Shown one piece after another: positions 22,073-34,972 of a stretch of 64,000 bases of DNA (positions are counted from its first letter, which is position 1; each line of letters starts with the position of its first letter). The position numbers were made by a program, and so were the translations under genes. Location of the stretch: NCBI GenBank assembly GCA_021495925.1, contig JAKEKT010000140.1:1-64000 (forward strand). The letters are read 5' to 3'. A model generated the notes under the pieces. It did not search any database and had not been told where the DNA came from. It worked only from the letters and a program-made list of their open reading frames with translations. The stretch is from Diplodia intermedia (Eukaryota; Ascomycota; Dothideomycetes; Botryosphaeriales; Botryosphaeriaceae).

Positions 22073-24375
22073 ATAGGTCTGCGGGGAAATGCCAGCTTTT
22101 AGACATCTTCTCTGTTGATAGGTCTTGAAGTGGGCAATTACGGGGGGAAAGGTCTCGGCAGCAAATCGAACATTCCGGGCACGGCTCGAACCGACACGTT
22201 CTCATCACATGGCTGTCTCCTGTCCCGGTAACAGCAACTGCATGCCCGCACGCATCCTGTAGTTATCCTTTCGCACGATTCCATGCTTGGCAAAGTCTCC
22301 AGGGGTGCAGAAGCCGCGGCAACCTTCTTCCGGTCGGGCTGACTGATCCAGTTAGAAGCAGCTTTTAACCTTGCTCGCAGACTTTCGGCCCTTGCATGAG
22401 ATCACCTGGATAGGAAACTCTAGGTAAGGTATGTGGGGGATCTACTTGCCCCATGCCGGTAGTGATCCAGTGCGTGCCGGGCGAGAGATAAGGGATGTTG
22501 TGCAGCTCCGTGCCGTCAACTCGATCCACCAAAGCTCCGTGAGATGACATGCACCACGATACAGTAAAACAGCGTCCGGGAATTCGTCTTTGGCAAATAA
22601 GATATACTCGAGAAAACAATAGGCAACCCAAGCTTGACTGGCCTCTTGGCGACAAGCACTCTGTCAGCTTATCTGCCGCAGTGCATCTCAGTGCCTTGAC
22701 GAGTCCAACTGCGACGTTTGCATCTCCGCGACAAGGCTTCTCGCCAGCAACCTGTCTTCTTACCACCCATGGCTCGCATCGATCAGCATGCCGGAATGCC
22801 TATGCAGGCGCACCGCAACCCTGCGTCCAGGAAAGATATCCTGGCCGTATTGCGATATCAACAAACGATCATCGTGGTCATGTGGTCTCGCTCGCAAAGG
22901 AGGTGCTCAGATAAAGAAAGCAGAGGAGGCATGCCGGATCCGGCATTCCGACCGGGAAAGGCTAAATGCGGGTTCTGGAGAATGGGCAGCGCCACACCAG
23001 CCCCCTTCCCTCCCGTCTAGTAGCTGCGTGCTAACCGCTGAGGGCTAGGTGTACATGTCTGATGAAAACGTGGGAAGTAGAGCAAGAGGCACGCCGGTCC
23101 GGTGTGCTGGAAGCGTTGTCTGTGTCACTGAGAGATTGGGAAAGGAGGCTGATTGGTGCGAAAGAGCCGGGGGAAAGGGCTGGACCTGGAGGACGCAGGA
23201 TGCATGAGGTTTCGGCGATCGGGTTCGCCGATTTGCTACTGGAGTTGCACCGGGACCTTCTTTTTGCCCTCTTCTCGGCGCGCCACTCCATCATATCTCC
23301 ATTGGATGGAGTGACCATGCGGGGATAGGAAGCTCCAGCGTCTGCGCTGCATCATGCTCTGGCTCCTGATGGCTGAATCTACCTTCCCTGGACTATCCCG
23401 CCGTAACACACCCTTTCTGTGCGGCTTGACGCTGTGTTCCGGGCTTGGATGACACGCGAGAAAGTAAGTAAGCACCAAAGCACCCCTCAGCTGGGTCCTC
23501 CCCCGCAGCAGACTAACGCAGCACCGCAAGCGGGTAGGGACGACGAGGCTCGCCTTAGCTCCAACCTTTTTCTCAACCACACCCGGCCAAACTGTTCAAG
23601 CCCCGTGCCCAGGACGCCACCTCCCTGCCGGCCAATGCTCGTCATCGAACAACATCCCGACCTGCATCAATCCGCCGGCTTCGAGAGAATGCGGCCGCCA
23701 TAGATTTGTCCTCGTGACCACGCTAGCCTGTATGACTGCGGCGTCTCATACCGCTTGCAGGCCGTTAGATATGTCCATCACGCTTGAGGTTTGCGGAGGC
23801 GCCACCAGCTCGCTGAAAAAGCAGGGGGGCTCTTTCCATTAATGCGAGCTCTCGGGTTCGGGCAGAAAGGGCGTCAAACCAAGAGTAGGCAAGGCGGAAT
23901 AAGACTTGATGTGAAAGCCTTGTCTCGTCATGCTTTACTTGGTCTTGACGAGGTTGACCCATGCTTCGTCTCACCCAGCCGTGGCAAATTATGGGATGGG
24001 ACGGCGTTGCACCAGCCATCTCCCTCCAGGTGTGGCAAGCGCTTTGGTTTATCTTAATAGCCGTAATCTGCCACGGAACCGCGGTGGCGAGGCCGCATAT
24101 CATAACCCCTTCCCACCAACCAACCTTTCTCCGCCATCCCAAGAGCGGGCCCCTCGTTTTGCCCAGCGCGTGCTGGTGGTGAGTGACCATGGCGTTTCCC
24201 AATCCGTCACCGGTTCCATTCCTCCGATCTGCGGGACCGGAGCTCAGCTCAGCTCACTCATGGCGCTGCTCCATGCTATATATTATCTGTGCCGCCCATA
24301 CGCTGATGGTCTATTGGAAGCTGTAGGATCCAGTGAGCTGCGCAGTCGGTCTTGCTGAACCCCAGCACAAACATC
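22073..24375. other. Intergenic region, 2.3 kb, nothing recognised
   Basis: 3' flank of the PhoD-like gene and promoter of the MFS carrier. Only small overlapping ORFs without features. A GCTCA triplet repeat lies at about 24242-24256. Confidence 0.45.
24277..24284 (+). promoter_or_regulatory. Putative TATA element of the MFS sugar/inositol carrier
   Basis: TATATATT lies about 92 nt upstream of the ATG at 24376. Assigned by motif and distance only. Confidence 0.3.
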
Positions 24376-26861
24376 ATGGACTCCAAAGAAGAGTGAGATA
24401 TTCACAAGATATATTGAAGCGTATGTTGAGGCATGCTGACCATTCATCTAGTAAGCGTGACAGCGCCGCAGGTATCCACCGTGAGCATGCTGTGGCCGCC
24501 GAACATACACGAAAGCAAAGCGTTGCCGAGCTTACTGCAAACACGTCGGGAGAGTGAGTAGTCATCGTTTACAGATCAACTGTTCAACTGCTGACCGCAC
24601 CTCCGTTACAGAGTCAAGAACCCTCTCGCCGGAATCCCTATCCCACAGCTTCTGAGCGAAGTTGACGCATGGGCCGAGGAGAATAATTTAAACGACATCC
24701 TCCCCCTACTCCGTAAAGGTGCCTTGGTCGCTCGCGACCCCAATGGCTTTGAGGACATTGATGAGTTGGATGATGCGGACAAGGATGCTATTCGGCATGA
24801 ACGCACACACAGGTGGAGCCACCCCTGGTCTCTCTACTTTACCATTATCCTGAACTCGATTGCCGCTGCTATTCAAGGTCGGTATCTCCCACATGCCTCT
24901 TTTGCGTTCGAGATTCGCTGAACTGTTGATACAGGTTGGGATCAGACCGGTTCCAATGGCGCAAATCTTGCTTTCCCAGACGAGTTCGGCATCTCGACCA
25001 GGCCAGAAGTCTGCGGACCCCAAGGCACGTGTGAGAGGAACGAATGGATTGTGGGCGTTGTCAATTCAATGCCATACATAGCCATCTGGCTCTTGTACGT
25101 CTGTCCACCAACATTGACCAGCCCCGCCTAACAGCGAGACAGTGCGGCATGGATCTCCGACCCCTTGAACGACTGGATTGGCCGTCGCGGAACCATCTTC
25201 CTCGGCGCCATCTTCTCGCTCATAGCTCCCTTTGGCATGGCTGTTACCCAGAACTGGGGCCAGCTCATGGCCTGCCGTGTCCTGCTCGGCATCGGTATGG
25301 GCCTGAAGGAAGTCACCGTTCCCGTGTTTTCCGCGGAGACTGCACCGGCCACGGTCCGCGGCGGCCTGGTGATGAGTTGGCAGCTTTGGACCGCGTTCGG
25401 AATCTTCTTGGGAACGTGTGCCAATCTTGCGTAAGCCCCCCCGAGGCCAACACTTCCAGGTTTGGTGCTGACCACTGCAGTGTCTACCGCGTCGGACAGA
25501 TTGCCTGGCGCCTGCAACTCGCCAGCGCCTTCATCCCGGCCGTCCCGCTCGTCCTCGGCATCTGGTTCTGTCCCGAATCGCCGCGTAAGTGTCCACGGAA
25601 GAACACCTGCCCCGCGATGCATCCGCTCACAGCGCGCCAGGCTGGTACCTGAAGGTGAAAAAGTACAGGCAGGCGTACAAGTCGCTCCTCCGGCTCCGCA
25701 GGACCCCGCTGCAGGCGGCGCGCGACCTGTACTACATCAACGCGCAGATCGAGTTCGAGGAGGAGCTCGTCCGCGAGTCCGGCCTCAGCGCCGCCAACAA
25801 CATCGCCACCCGCTTCCTCGAGCTCTTCACCATCCCGCGCATCCGCCGCGCCACGCAGGCCTCGGGCATCGTCATGATCGGCCAGCAAATGTGCGGCATC
25901 AACGTCGTCGCCTTTTATTCCAGCAGCATCTTCGAGCAGGCGGGCGCGGGCACGTTCGGCGCGCTCATGGCCACCTTCGGCTTCGGGCTGGTCAACTTCC
26001 TGTTCGCCCTGCCCGCCGTCACGACCATCGACACGTTCGGCCGGCGCGGGCTGCTGCTGTTCACGTTCCCGCAGATGTTCTGGACGCTGCTGGCGGCGGG
26101 CTTCTGCTTCTACATCCCCAAGGAGAGCAGCGCGCATCTCGGGCTGATTGCGTTCTTCGTCTACCTTTTCGGAGCCTTCTACTCCCCCGGAGAGGGCCCG
26201 GTGCCATTTACCGTGAGTACTGGCCGCATGTGAATCCTGCATCACCACTGACAACTCCTCTTCTTAGTATTCGGCCGAAGTCTTCCCCCTGAGCCACCGC
26301 GAGCTCGGCATGTCCTGGGCCGTCGCCACCAACAACTTCTGGGCCAGCATCCTGAGCATCACCTTCCCGCGGCTCCTCGGCGCCGTCAAGCCGCAGGGCG
26401 CCTTTGGCTTCTACGCCGCCCTCAACATCGTAGCATTAGTCCTAAGTATGCTTCTCCTCCCCTCCCTTCCCCCCCTCCCGATTCCGCAAAAAAAAAAAAA
26501 AAAAAACCACGGACTTTGGCTGATCGTCTCTCCCCCTCAACCAGTCTTCCTCTTCCTCCCCGAGACCAAGCAGCGCACCCTCGAGGAGCTCGACTACGTC
26601 TTCGCCGTGCCGACGCGCACGCACGCCCGCTACCAGCTCTTCGAGGTGCTGCCGTGGTGGACGAGGCGCTACGTGCTCCGCCGCGGGGGCCTGCCCGCGC
26701 CCGAGCTGTACCATTTCGAGAGCGACGGGTGCGAGCGGGTCGGGGCTGCCGCCGCCACGGCGACGGGGCGGCGGCGGCGTGCGGGGGGCGGTAGCACAAG
26801 CGGCAGCAGCGGCGAAGATGTCGAGGCTCGCCGCCATGTTGTGGCGCCGAAGATGGGTTGA
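24376..26861 (+). CDS. MFS sugar transporter family, inositol (FST1/ITR-like) type
   Basis: Plasma-membrane proton symporter of the sugar porter family. Nine exons: 24376-24392 (17 nt), 24452-24553, 24612-24877, 24935-25094, 25143-25430, 25481-25584, 25641-26212, 26268-26445, 26545-26861, giving 667 residues. A ~120-residue cytosolic N-terminus (NPLAGIPIPQLLSEVDAWAEE, then a DDADKDAIRHE stretch) precedes twelve predicted spans. Sugar-porter signatures are present: DWIGRRG, VPVFSAETAPATVRGGL, GQQMCGIN, FGRRG, YSAEVFPLSHRELGM and LPETKQRTLEELD. The N-terminal block and QGWDQTGSNGANL segment match fungal myo-inositol/FST1-type carriers better than hexose carriers; the substrate is inferred. The 26446-26544 intron contains 19 consecutive A. 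The C-terminal tail is Arg/Gly/Ser-rich. Confidence 0.88.
26488..26506 (+). repeat. Homopolymer run of 19 A inside an intron
   Basis: The longest homopolymer noticed in the window. It lies within the last intron of the MFS sugar/inositol carrier, so length variation would not change the protein. Confidence 0.95.
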
Positions 26862-27120
26862 TTTGCCGTATATATATATATTAGCGTGTTGAGAGAGAGG
26901 TAGAGAAGAAAAGCTGGGTGGGGAGAGTTCGTCGTAGTCTGATTGCAAAAGCGTGGGAGGAATATCACCATCGAGGGCGGGTTTGAGGGTTACCGGTCTT
27001 GTCACACTGTCGCTATTATCATGAATTCATTCGTAGGTAGTAAAGATCTACCGGTTCCCTAGTACTTTGACCGGGACGTGCTCGCTCTAGATCATGCCAC
27101 TGGGTTGACGGCTACACTAT

Positions 27121-29081
27121 CTAAAGCGTGTGGTCCGAAGAGGAAACCCTTGGCGAGTTCTCATACATGGCCTCTCTAATAAACGGACTCCTCTTCCTGA
27201 TGACCTCACCCTTCCACAGCAGCAGCACAGGCGCAAAACTCAACGCGACAGCGACAAACGCCAGCAAACAACTCGCCCAACGCAGACCAAGGTGCGTGTA
27301 CAGCGCCTGCTCGGCGAGCGGCAAGAAAGCCCCCGTGAGGTTCTCGCCGAAGGCGACACCGGCCAAAGCGCTGGCGGCGTAGCGCGAATACGCATCCTCG
27401 ACGTAGTTGCTGGCGGCCGTGACGACGGTGAAGATGCCGGCGCCGACGAGGACGAGGCCGGCGGTGGGGGCGAGCCAGTGGATTGAAGGCAGGGCGGTCC
27501 AGGCGTAGAGGAAGAGGCCGCCGGAGAGGCCGAGGAAGGAGGCGGGGATGGCGAGGTAGAGGCGAGCTTCGGGGAGGAAAGTCTCTTCTTCGGCTTCGGT
27601 TTCTCCCCTTTCCTTCTCGCTTTCGCCTCTGTTTCCCGCCTCGCTGTCCGAGGATAGCCATGTCGTCTTTCGGGCCGACGAAGTCGTGCAATACCATGCG
27701 TCCTGCACGGGCGCGCCCACAACCAACCCGAGCGTGACGCCAACAAGCAGACCCGCCTGGACGACGCCGGCGCGCCAGCTCTCCCAGCCGTACAGCTCGC
27801 CGTAGACGCGCGGGATGCTCTGGGTGAAAAGCAGCGCATTGCCGAAACAAAAGGCAGACCACAGCGTGCTGCAAGCGACCAGCGGCTCCGTCGTCAGCAT
27901 GCGCAGCGGGCGGCCAACGGCATCTTTGAGAAGCTCCGAAAGCGAGAGATGACCTTCATCTTCGGCGTGGACGTCTTGCCGGCCGGTGGAGTGCCGTATA
28001 GCGGCGGCGCGCCGCGAGAGGATGACGCCGCCGCGGGTTTCGGGGAGGAGGATGAAGGAGGCGGGAACTAGGGCGGCGTAGACAGCGAGCTGCCACCAGC
28101 AGACATAGCGCCAGCTGAGACCTCCGCGGCCAACTTCTTGTCCTTCTTCAACGTCCGCCCCCCAAACCGTCCCACCCCCTACCACTGGCCCAGCCATCAA
28201 CCCACCCACCAGCGCCCAAATATACAGCGCGACGGGAAGGCTGCGCGCGCGGGGCCCAGCCCACACGTCGCCTATGATGCCACCTGTGACGTTCTGCAGC
28301 ACGCCCGCAGCGCCGCCGCTCAGCACACGAATGGCGACGAGCAGTGGATACGCTCCGCTTGGTGCGAGAGCTTGCGGAATGGTGGAGAGCGCGAGTACGA
28401 GTACACATAGTATGTAGGGCGTGCGCACACCGTAGCGCGTTTCCATGAGGGGGAGGAGCAGTAACGGGACGACACCGGCGGACAGTGTCCATGCAAAGAT
28501 GGGATAGTAGGTTGGCGGAACGTCGCGGCTGGAGTCCGGTGCCAGGTGGAAGGTCGAGGTTAGGAGTGGAGCGGTAGGCGCGAGGGCGGTGCCGGAAAGA
28601 CCGGAGAGAAACGTTCTGTTTGGGGAGAAGGGGGGTGTGAGGTTTTGTGGTGGTTCCTTGTGGTGGTAGGGAGAGGGAATTTCTCAGACGGAAGGGAGAG
28701 CGTAGGAGAAGCACGCAGAGATGATGAAGAACAATAAAGAGAATGTCCACGCTGTAGAGAGCACGAGATAGGGAAGACGTACATGGAGCATGCGAGAATG
28801 GTAACCCGCCATTTTCTCGACGAAGGCCAGTTGAAAGGGTTCTCAGGGTCGGCCGGGCCGTCCCACGTAACGATATTCTTCTCGGAGTGAGACATTGGTG
28901 GACTGGGGAGGACGGGCGGCCGGCCATTCTCGGGGTCGGTCCGGGCATCTAAGGGTATCTCTTCGCGGTCGCACGGATGGGGTAGCTGCAGCGGCTTTCC
29001 GCCTTGATTTCCCTGCTCTTGACGTGCCGTCGTCTGCTCTTTCCCGTCTCCTTGCGGGGTGAGTATTGCTGGACCTGTCAT
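27121..29081 (-). CDS. MFS transporter, DHA1 (drug:H+ antiporter) type
   Basis: Proton-coupled exporter or uptake carrier of small molecules in the plasma membrane; the substrate is unknown. Two exons, 29081-28783 and 28615-27121, across a 167-nt intron give 597 residues. A ~90-residue hydrophilic N-terminus ends in VTWDGPADPENPFNWPSSRKW, the typical fungal DHA1 lead-in to span 1. The intron falls within span 1 (ACSI|TFLSGLSG). Other family features are RYGVRTPYI (motif A region) and the RVLSGGAAG motif B segment. A Glu/Ser-rich central loop follows span 6, and the C-terminus ends without further domains. It is convergent with the sugar/inositol carrier; the stops are about 260 bp apart. Confidence 0.85.
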
Positions 29082-29977
29082 TTCTGTTGCTGCAGACCCT
29101 ACATTGAGGCCCGGCGGTGCTTAAGTGCCAATTCCCCGTTGTCTGACCGCTATTCGAGGACCCATATGGGGGCGGGTCGCCACCTGTATTAGCACAGCAG
29201 TACCCTGGGGAAGGTCGGGGAGTTCACGAAACGAGGCTGGGGCCTGAGAGCGCGGGACAGTGGTACTGGAGCGGCCTTCGGCCGGCATGGCGAAGAGGAG
29301 GGGAGCACCGCCATGGCGTGCCCTCGACAGCCCGTTGACATCATCGGCTCTGGGCCACTTCACGCGGCCGAAGCGATTTTGCGGCGATTGCGTAAAAGAA
29401 AATGTGTCGGCCTCCAGGCCGGTTCGAACGTGTCGGCGGGAGATCCGCGCCAAGGGACGTTGATGAGGTGATGGGTTGACAAACTGACCGGGGGCCATGT
29501 GAAAGCTGATTCACAAATGCCGCCGCGCTTTGCCGCTTGTGGAAAGACGTCTTGGCTCAATTAGTCATTGGAAACTTGGCCCGCTTTCTTTCTTGCAATG
29601 GCTCGTCTCTTCCTCTGTCGTCTTCAAGGGACTTGTTAAATTTTGTTAAACTGCAAAAGAAAATTGGGATGTGCCCACCAGCTCTTTGATAGGCTTCCTG
29701 GTGTATATAATATCCTGAACCGCAAATTGTCCGTCATTTCCGTGAAGTTGATTCATCGACCACACAAGTCGTCTTCTCTAGACCTTTTTCCTATCCCAAA
29801 AAGCCCTTTGTTGAAAACGCCCCGCTAACGCTCCGTTCACATGCAAAAAGAAGCAACAAAAGTAGTCATACCTTTCTTCTCTCCAAACAGAGAAGGATAG
29901 AGACTTAGGCTCATGAATTTGTTGAAAACACGAGATCCTTGAACGGAAGCGCCCGTGCTGACTTTGGTCGATTTAGC
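29082..29977. other. Intergenic region between two minus-strand genes
   Basis: Promoter side of the DHA1 carrier and 3' flank of adenosine kinase. The portion from about 29640 is AT-rich. ORFs are short and uninformative. Confidence 0.5.
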
Positions 29978-31210
29978 TCAAGTAGACTTGGTGTAAGTCT
30001 GCTTGGGGAAGGGGTACGAGGGGCCGAGCTCCTGGATGCTCAGCTTGGCGAGCCACTGGCCCATATCGATGCTGGTCTCGAGGTCCTTGCCCTGAACGAC
30101 ACCAGCAACGAAACCACCGGCGAAAGCGTCGCCGGCACCGTTGGTATCATTGATCTGGTCCTTGTTGATGGCGTGGACGGGGAACTGCTTGAGCTCGGCC
30201 TCGCCGCCCTCCTTACCGATCGCGACGACCGTGGGCTCGGTACCCTGGGTGATGATGACGGTGCGAGGGCGGGACTTGTTGGCCTTGGGAAGGGCAGCCA
30301 TGAGCTTCGCGATGGCGGGGATGTCCTTGGTGTCGTGACCGTTGTTCTCGGCCCAGGCCAGGGCCTCGGTCTCGTTGCCGATAACGTAGTCCCAGTAGGG
30401 AGCGGTCTGGGCAAGCTGGTCCTTGAAGAACTGCGGGATGAAAGGAGCAGAGAGGGAGAGCATGAAGATCTACAGATTCAGGTTACATCAGCATAACACA
30501 CCCAATAGATGCCGTAGGCAACCGTACCTTGTTCTTCGCAGCAGCCTCCTCGGCCAGGGCCAGGATGGCGGGGACGGAGACAGTCAGGTGGTAACCACCA
30601 ACGTAGTAGACCTTGGCGGCCTCAACAAGGCTCCAGATCTCAGGCGACTTCAAGTGCTCGATCTTGTAGTGGTTGGCAGCAGCCAGATCGGTGCACATGC
30701 TGCGGTTGTGGCCGGTGATGACGACGCCGCAGCGGCCGGTGGGCTGCTGCTCATCGTAACGGTACTCGACGCGAAGGCCGACCTGCTTGACGGTATCCTT
30801 CAGGGTCTCGGCGTACTTGTCCTTGCCGACGCAGCCAATGTAGACGGCCGAGTTGGGAGGGAGAATGTACTGCGAACGAGCATGGCGCGTTAGTGGGAAA
30901 CGCTCCGAAGCCAAGTCAAGGAGCTTGCGTACCTGAGCACCTCTCGCCGTGTTCTGGGCGGCACCGCCAGCGATGAGCTTCGCATCGTAGTTCTGAAGCA
31001 GGTCGTCGTACAGAGCCATGTGCTTCTCCTCGGCGAGGATGGCGTCGTTGGCCTTCAGGCCGTACTTCTCGAGGAGCTTCTCATCGCTGCGCAACGGTCA
31101 TCGTCAGCCATTGGGCGTGCGGGTACGTCGGGCATTGCTTACCCGACAGCCTGGATGTCGAGGAGAGGGTTCTCCAAGCAGAGGAGCTCGTAGTTGCCGG
31201 TGGAAGCCAT
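29978..31210 (-). CDS. ADO1: Adenosine kinase
   Basis: PfkB/ribokinase-family enzyme phosphorylating adenosine to AMP in purine salvage; it also clears adenosine formed by the methyl cycle. Four exons, 31210-31143, 31086-30933, 30869-30528 and 30469-29978, give 351 residues, the expected length. Landmarks: LLCLENPLLDIQA at the N-terminus, the AGGAAQNTARGAQ substrate loop, YIGCVGKDKYAETL, and the PfkB signature NDTNGAGDAFAGGF with the catalytic Asp near the C-terminus. Introns are 56-63 nt with matching phases. Confidence 0.95.
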
Positions 31211-32161
31211 TGTGTAGAAACGGGGTGTGTGGATGGAATGCGGAGAGCGGCGGATGGTGGGGTGCTTCGAAGAAAACGGAGGGGCTGCTGTCCGAACCCC
31301 AAAAAAGCGCCGACGCCCCGCTCCGAGCCATTGCGGTGCTCGGAGCGCCGGCGTCGTTCTCGACATCAGGGCGCGCGGCACAAGGACGCTTGTCATGTTG
31401 AATCACAAACACGGAGACTTTGTGGCCGAAAGGCGTACATCTTCACCATTACGTGCTTTTAAATGCTCGAGCAACCTGACCGTCCCGTGATGTCATGAGA
31501 CGCTTCCTGCGGGGGTTCCTGTGCACTGGGACTTGACCAATGCTCTACGCCACGAATATCCCGAGCAGCTTCTCTCGTCCGTCGTACCTGCATTGCCGTA
31601 TGCCACCTTCCTTGGCATGGCTCTGCCGAAACACCCCGAGCAAAATGCGATGCCACATACAGCTCCCACTTCAATAGACGACACGGGCTACCGACGAGCG
31701 TTGCCTCACCGTCTCAGTCGAAGATTGGTACTACTCAGATCAATTTGTCAAGTAAAAGCCAAGGCCCAAAGACCAAAGGCACTAAAGAATGATTTGCGAT
31801 ACGCGTGCAAAAGGCAAAGACTTCGTCCGCAGTCAATTTGGCTCTCTTCGCCCATTCCCAAGAAACATACAGCGGCACGTCCGAGTCCTACCGCCCGACA
31901 GGCGATAGAGCAGGGCGTGCTGACAGGTGCGCCGCGCGAGGCTGGCAACGTCTTCGTGGATAGCATCGACCGCTGCACGCGCTGCTCCGATGCTAATCCC
32001 AAGTCGCGAGCCGTGATGGCTAACCGCGTGGCACTTTACCAACCACCCACTTCAGAACTCGGTTAAACAGAGGCGAGCGGTTCATTTCTGATGTGGCGTC
32101 AAAACAAGATGTGGCTTCCGAATGACTCCAGCTACGTCTGTAGCGAAGGCCCATGTCTCCA
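31211..32161. other. Intergenic region
   Basis: Promoter of adenosine kinase and 3' flank of the EST1/SMG7-like gene. A TTTAAAAG element occurs on the minus strand near 31455. The ORF at 31521-32066 (+) has no family features and is not called. Confidence 0.45.
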
Positions 32162-34972
32162 TCAGCCGCCATGTCCATTCGGTGGAGTGTGCGTGAATGA
32201 TCCGCGGCTACGGCTCAGATCCGTTCCCCATACGCCACTGCCGGAACCCCAGGGGTCGTTGCCAAAGGGCAAAGGGCTCGCATTCTGGTCGTGAGGGAAT
32301 GGACTCAAGTTCAGCTCATGGGGCGCTCCTTGGACCTGGCACACGTAACCGCTACTGGATGCGGGAATATAGTTGCTTTGGAACTGGAAGTTGTTCGACA
32401 GAGGACTGTCGTAAGGCGCAGCGAATGGATCGGCCATTGAACCAGAGCGGCCCTGTTGCACCGGCCCCTGACCCCAAGAAAAAGTATTCATGGAGTTGTT
32501 GAGGGACGCGTGGCGGGAATGACTGATGCTGCGGCGGCCTAAAGCTGCGCTGGTTACATTCAGACCCGGAGGAACGGCAGGGGCTGTTTGCAAAGGCTGC
32601 TCGTAAGTTTTGCTCCAGATATCAGACGTGTTCGGAAGAGACGGAATCGAAGGCAGATTTCGCACGACAGGGGACGCAGTAGAGTTACGGTGGTGCACCT
32701 CGGGAGTGCAGGAAGCTTGGCTGTAGTTGCGGACCATGTTGACAAATTCCCCGACAGTCACAGGAGTGATGCCGTAAGAGTGGTCGTCGATCAGAGCCGT
32801 ATCCTCGAATGTCTGCTCCGGTGGCGTCGGAGGTATGTTCTCATCCTCTTCGTGGAGAGGGTCCAATCCATCCTCGGGGCCGAGAAGTTCATCCACCATG
32901 CGGTTCATTGCAGCATCTTTGGAAATGGCAACAGAAGCAGTCTCTGACGGGGCAACACCATGGGACATTTGGTCATCTGCGACCGGGCCATTGGGCTCTC
33001 CACGAGGAATTTCGAGCGGTATTTCTGCGGGAGCGACGGGCTCGGCCTTCTCCTCTGTGCTGGAGATGAGCTGAGACGGGATGCCGGCTTCTTGGTAAAC
33101 AAAGCGCGTTCCCACGAGTGCCAAAGGTGCAGCCTGGTCACAAATTAACATTTTCACGACTTTGGTGCAAAGCTTTTACCAACCTGGTCCTGCGTCAACT
33201 GAAGTCCATCGACCAGAAAATCGCGGATGCGCATAAGCATCTCGACATTGGGGTGGTTCCGTTCCAACGCTTCGTCGGACCACTTCGGCTTCAGCTCCTC
33301 GCCAAGATACCATATTTTCTTTGTTCTTTCGGTCACCAATGGTTGGAAGCCAATCGTATCAACATCCTCCTCCAACATGTACTGCTCCATGGGAAGGCGG
33401 CTAGGTTCGAAGGCAGATACGAGCAAAGTCAATGTCTCAGCATAGGCTCTCCACATCTCCTGAACCTCCACCTTGGAGACGGATCCTTCAAAACCTTCGA
33501 TGTCGGCCGAGAGGATATGCCAAGTGTTCATGAACCAGGCGCTGTACAGACGAAGTCCAGGCAGGATACGGCGTGCGACTGCGGTAACTTTGTCGGACAA
33601 TTGCTGGGATTGATCATCCTGGTCTCCGTTGACATCTTCTCCAGTCAACAACTCGAGCTCCGGTTGGAGAGTCTGAAGCAGGGCAAAGAAAGTCTTGACG
33701 TTCAGACGGAGGAAGAAAAAGTAGGAGCGCAGATTGTGTGGTTCCGTGTGGCCACCTGTAGTGTGGTGGTCAGTAGAAGCTCAAGATCCTTGTAAAGTGC
33801 AACTTTACTTTGAAGTTGCTCCGACGCAAAATACTCGGCCGCAACATTAACCAAAACGAATTTCTGCAGGAGTCCGTCCAGAGACCTCTCCTTCAGCTCA
33901 ACCGCCAGTTGGCTCAGGACTTCACTCTCCAGTTCATCGTGGCCAGCGAATTCTTGTCCTTTGTAACACTTGCTGTGCAACCGCACGAACCAAGAAATCA
34001 GGGCGCGGTTGGCACCAGTTCCTTCGCGTTTGGCCTGTCTGCCGATAAGCTCTCCCTTATCCCAAGCCTGGATGACCTTCTTGAACTCCAGTTCCAAATT
34101 GTTTTTTGCAGCAGGATGTGGTTCTTTCGTAGCAAGGGAGCGATAAAGGTGGTACGTTGCGCGGAAATGACTGCCATCGGCAAGCGCAATGACTGCTTGC
34201 TGGTTGTGCGAGATGCCAGATTCGGGGTATATCGAGGTTGCAAGACCGTAGTATCCAACAGCATAGCTCCAGTTACGGTCCTTTTCTTGTCGCTGAAGCT
34301 CGCGGTAGCGGGAAAGGTCGCCCAGCTGGATTATGGTCTGGTAAAGCGACATTTTGACCTGGTGCTTAATTTCTGCCGAGACATTCCGGACGGGACTTTC
34401 GCGGGAGACTGGATACGATTAGTGTCATGCGACATGATCACTGCAGCAATCAACGCACTGTCGCTCTTCCATGTTCTTGCAATGTCGCGGAGTTCGGGGA
34501 TTCCTCCAAAGGTGCGGTCCAAGCGGAGAATGTATTGACGGTAGAAACGCTGGCTGGCTTTGATAAACTCAAGGTATTGCTTCGTGACGAGACGTGTTTC
34601 AACGGCCTTGTTCTTGCCTTCCTTGTTCAGCTGTTCACGTTAGCAGCGTCCGACGGCTCTTCGGCCAAGACAGGTTCGGCGCGCATACCGAGCTCAGCTG
34701 CTTCCGAAAGTTGACATTGACCTTGCTATGGGCAGCCCACAGCAGGGCCTCGATCTTCTGCTCGGAGGCGTATTTGAAATCGGCAAATATAGTGTTTTCA
34801 CACGCGACGCGGAAGCTGGGGTCCGGTTAGCGGCGCAAGGAAATGGACGGCGGACGGCGCACTCGGTGAGAAGCGAGGTTATCTCGGCATGACGGGTGTT
34901 GCGCTGGGCGAGCTTGGCGTTCAAATCCTGCTCAGTCTTACGAGCGAGCCTGTGACCAGTGTTCAGCGACAT
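32162..34972 (-). CDS. EST1/SMG7-like protein (telomerase/NMD factor family)
   Basis: Member of the EST1/EBS1/SMG5-7 family, whose N-terminal 14-3-3-like and TPR-like helices act in telomerase recruitment or nonsense-mediated mRNA decay. Six exons: 34972-34863, 34815-34689, 34630-34417, 34372-33809, 33755-33184, 33133-32162, giving 852 residues. The conserved part includes RQYILRLDRTFGGIPEL, MSLYQTIIQLGDLSRY, WSYAVGYYGLATSIYPESGISHNQ and NLRSYFFFLRLNVKTFFALLQ. Residues after about 530 are poorly conserved, low complexity and Ser/Pro/Asn-rich. The intron at 34416-34373 is only 44 nt and the least certain junction. An N-terminal start downstream of it (ATG at 34352) would lose conserved helices. 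Whether it serves telomeres, decay or both cannot be told from sequence. Confidence 0.8.

Noticed and set aside
24376..29081. Possible transporter or metabolite gene cluster
   Set aside because: Two MFS genes of different families are convergent, and no biosynthetic enzyme or pathway regulator is adjacent.
31521..32066. 181-codon ORF on the + strand
   Set aside because: Random-like composition, no domain or promoter signals; lies in a flanking region of adenosine kinase.
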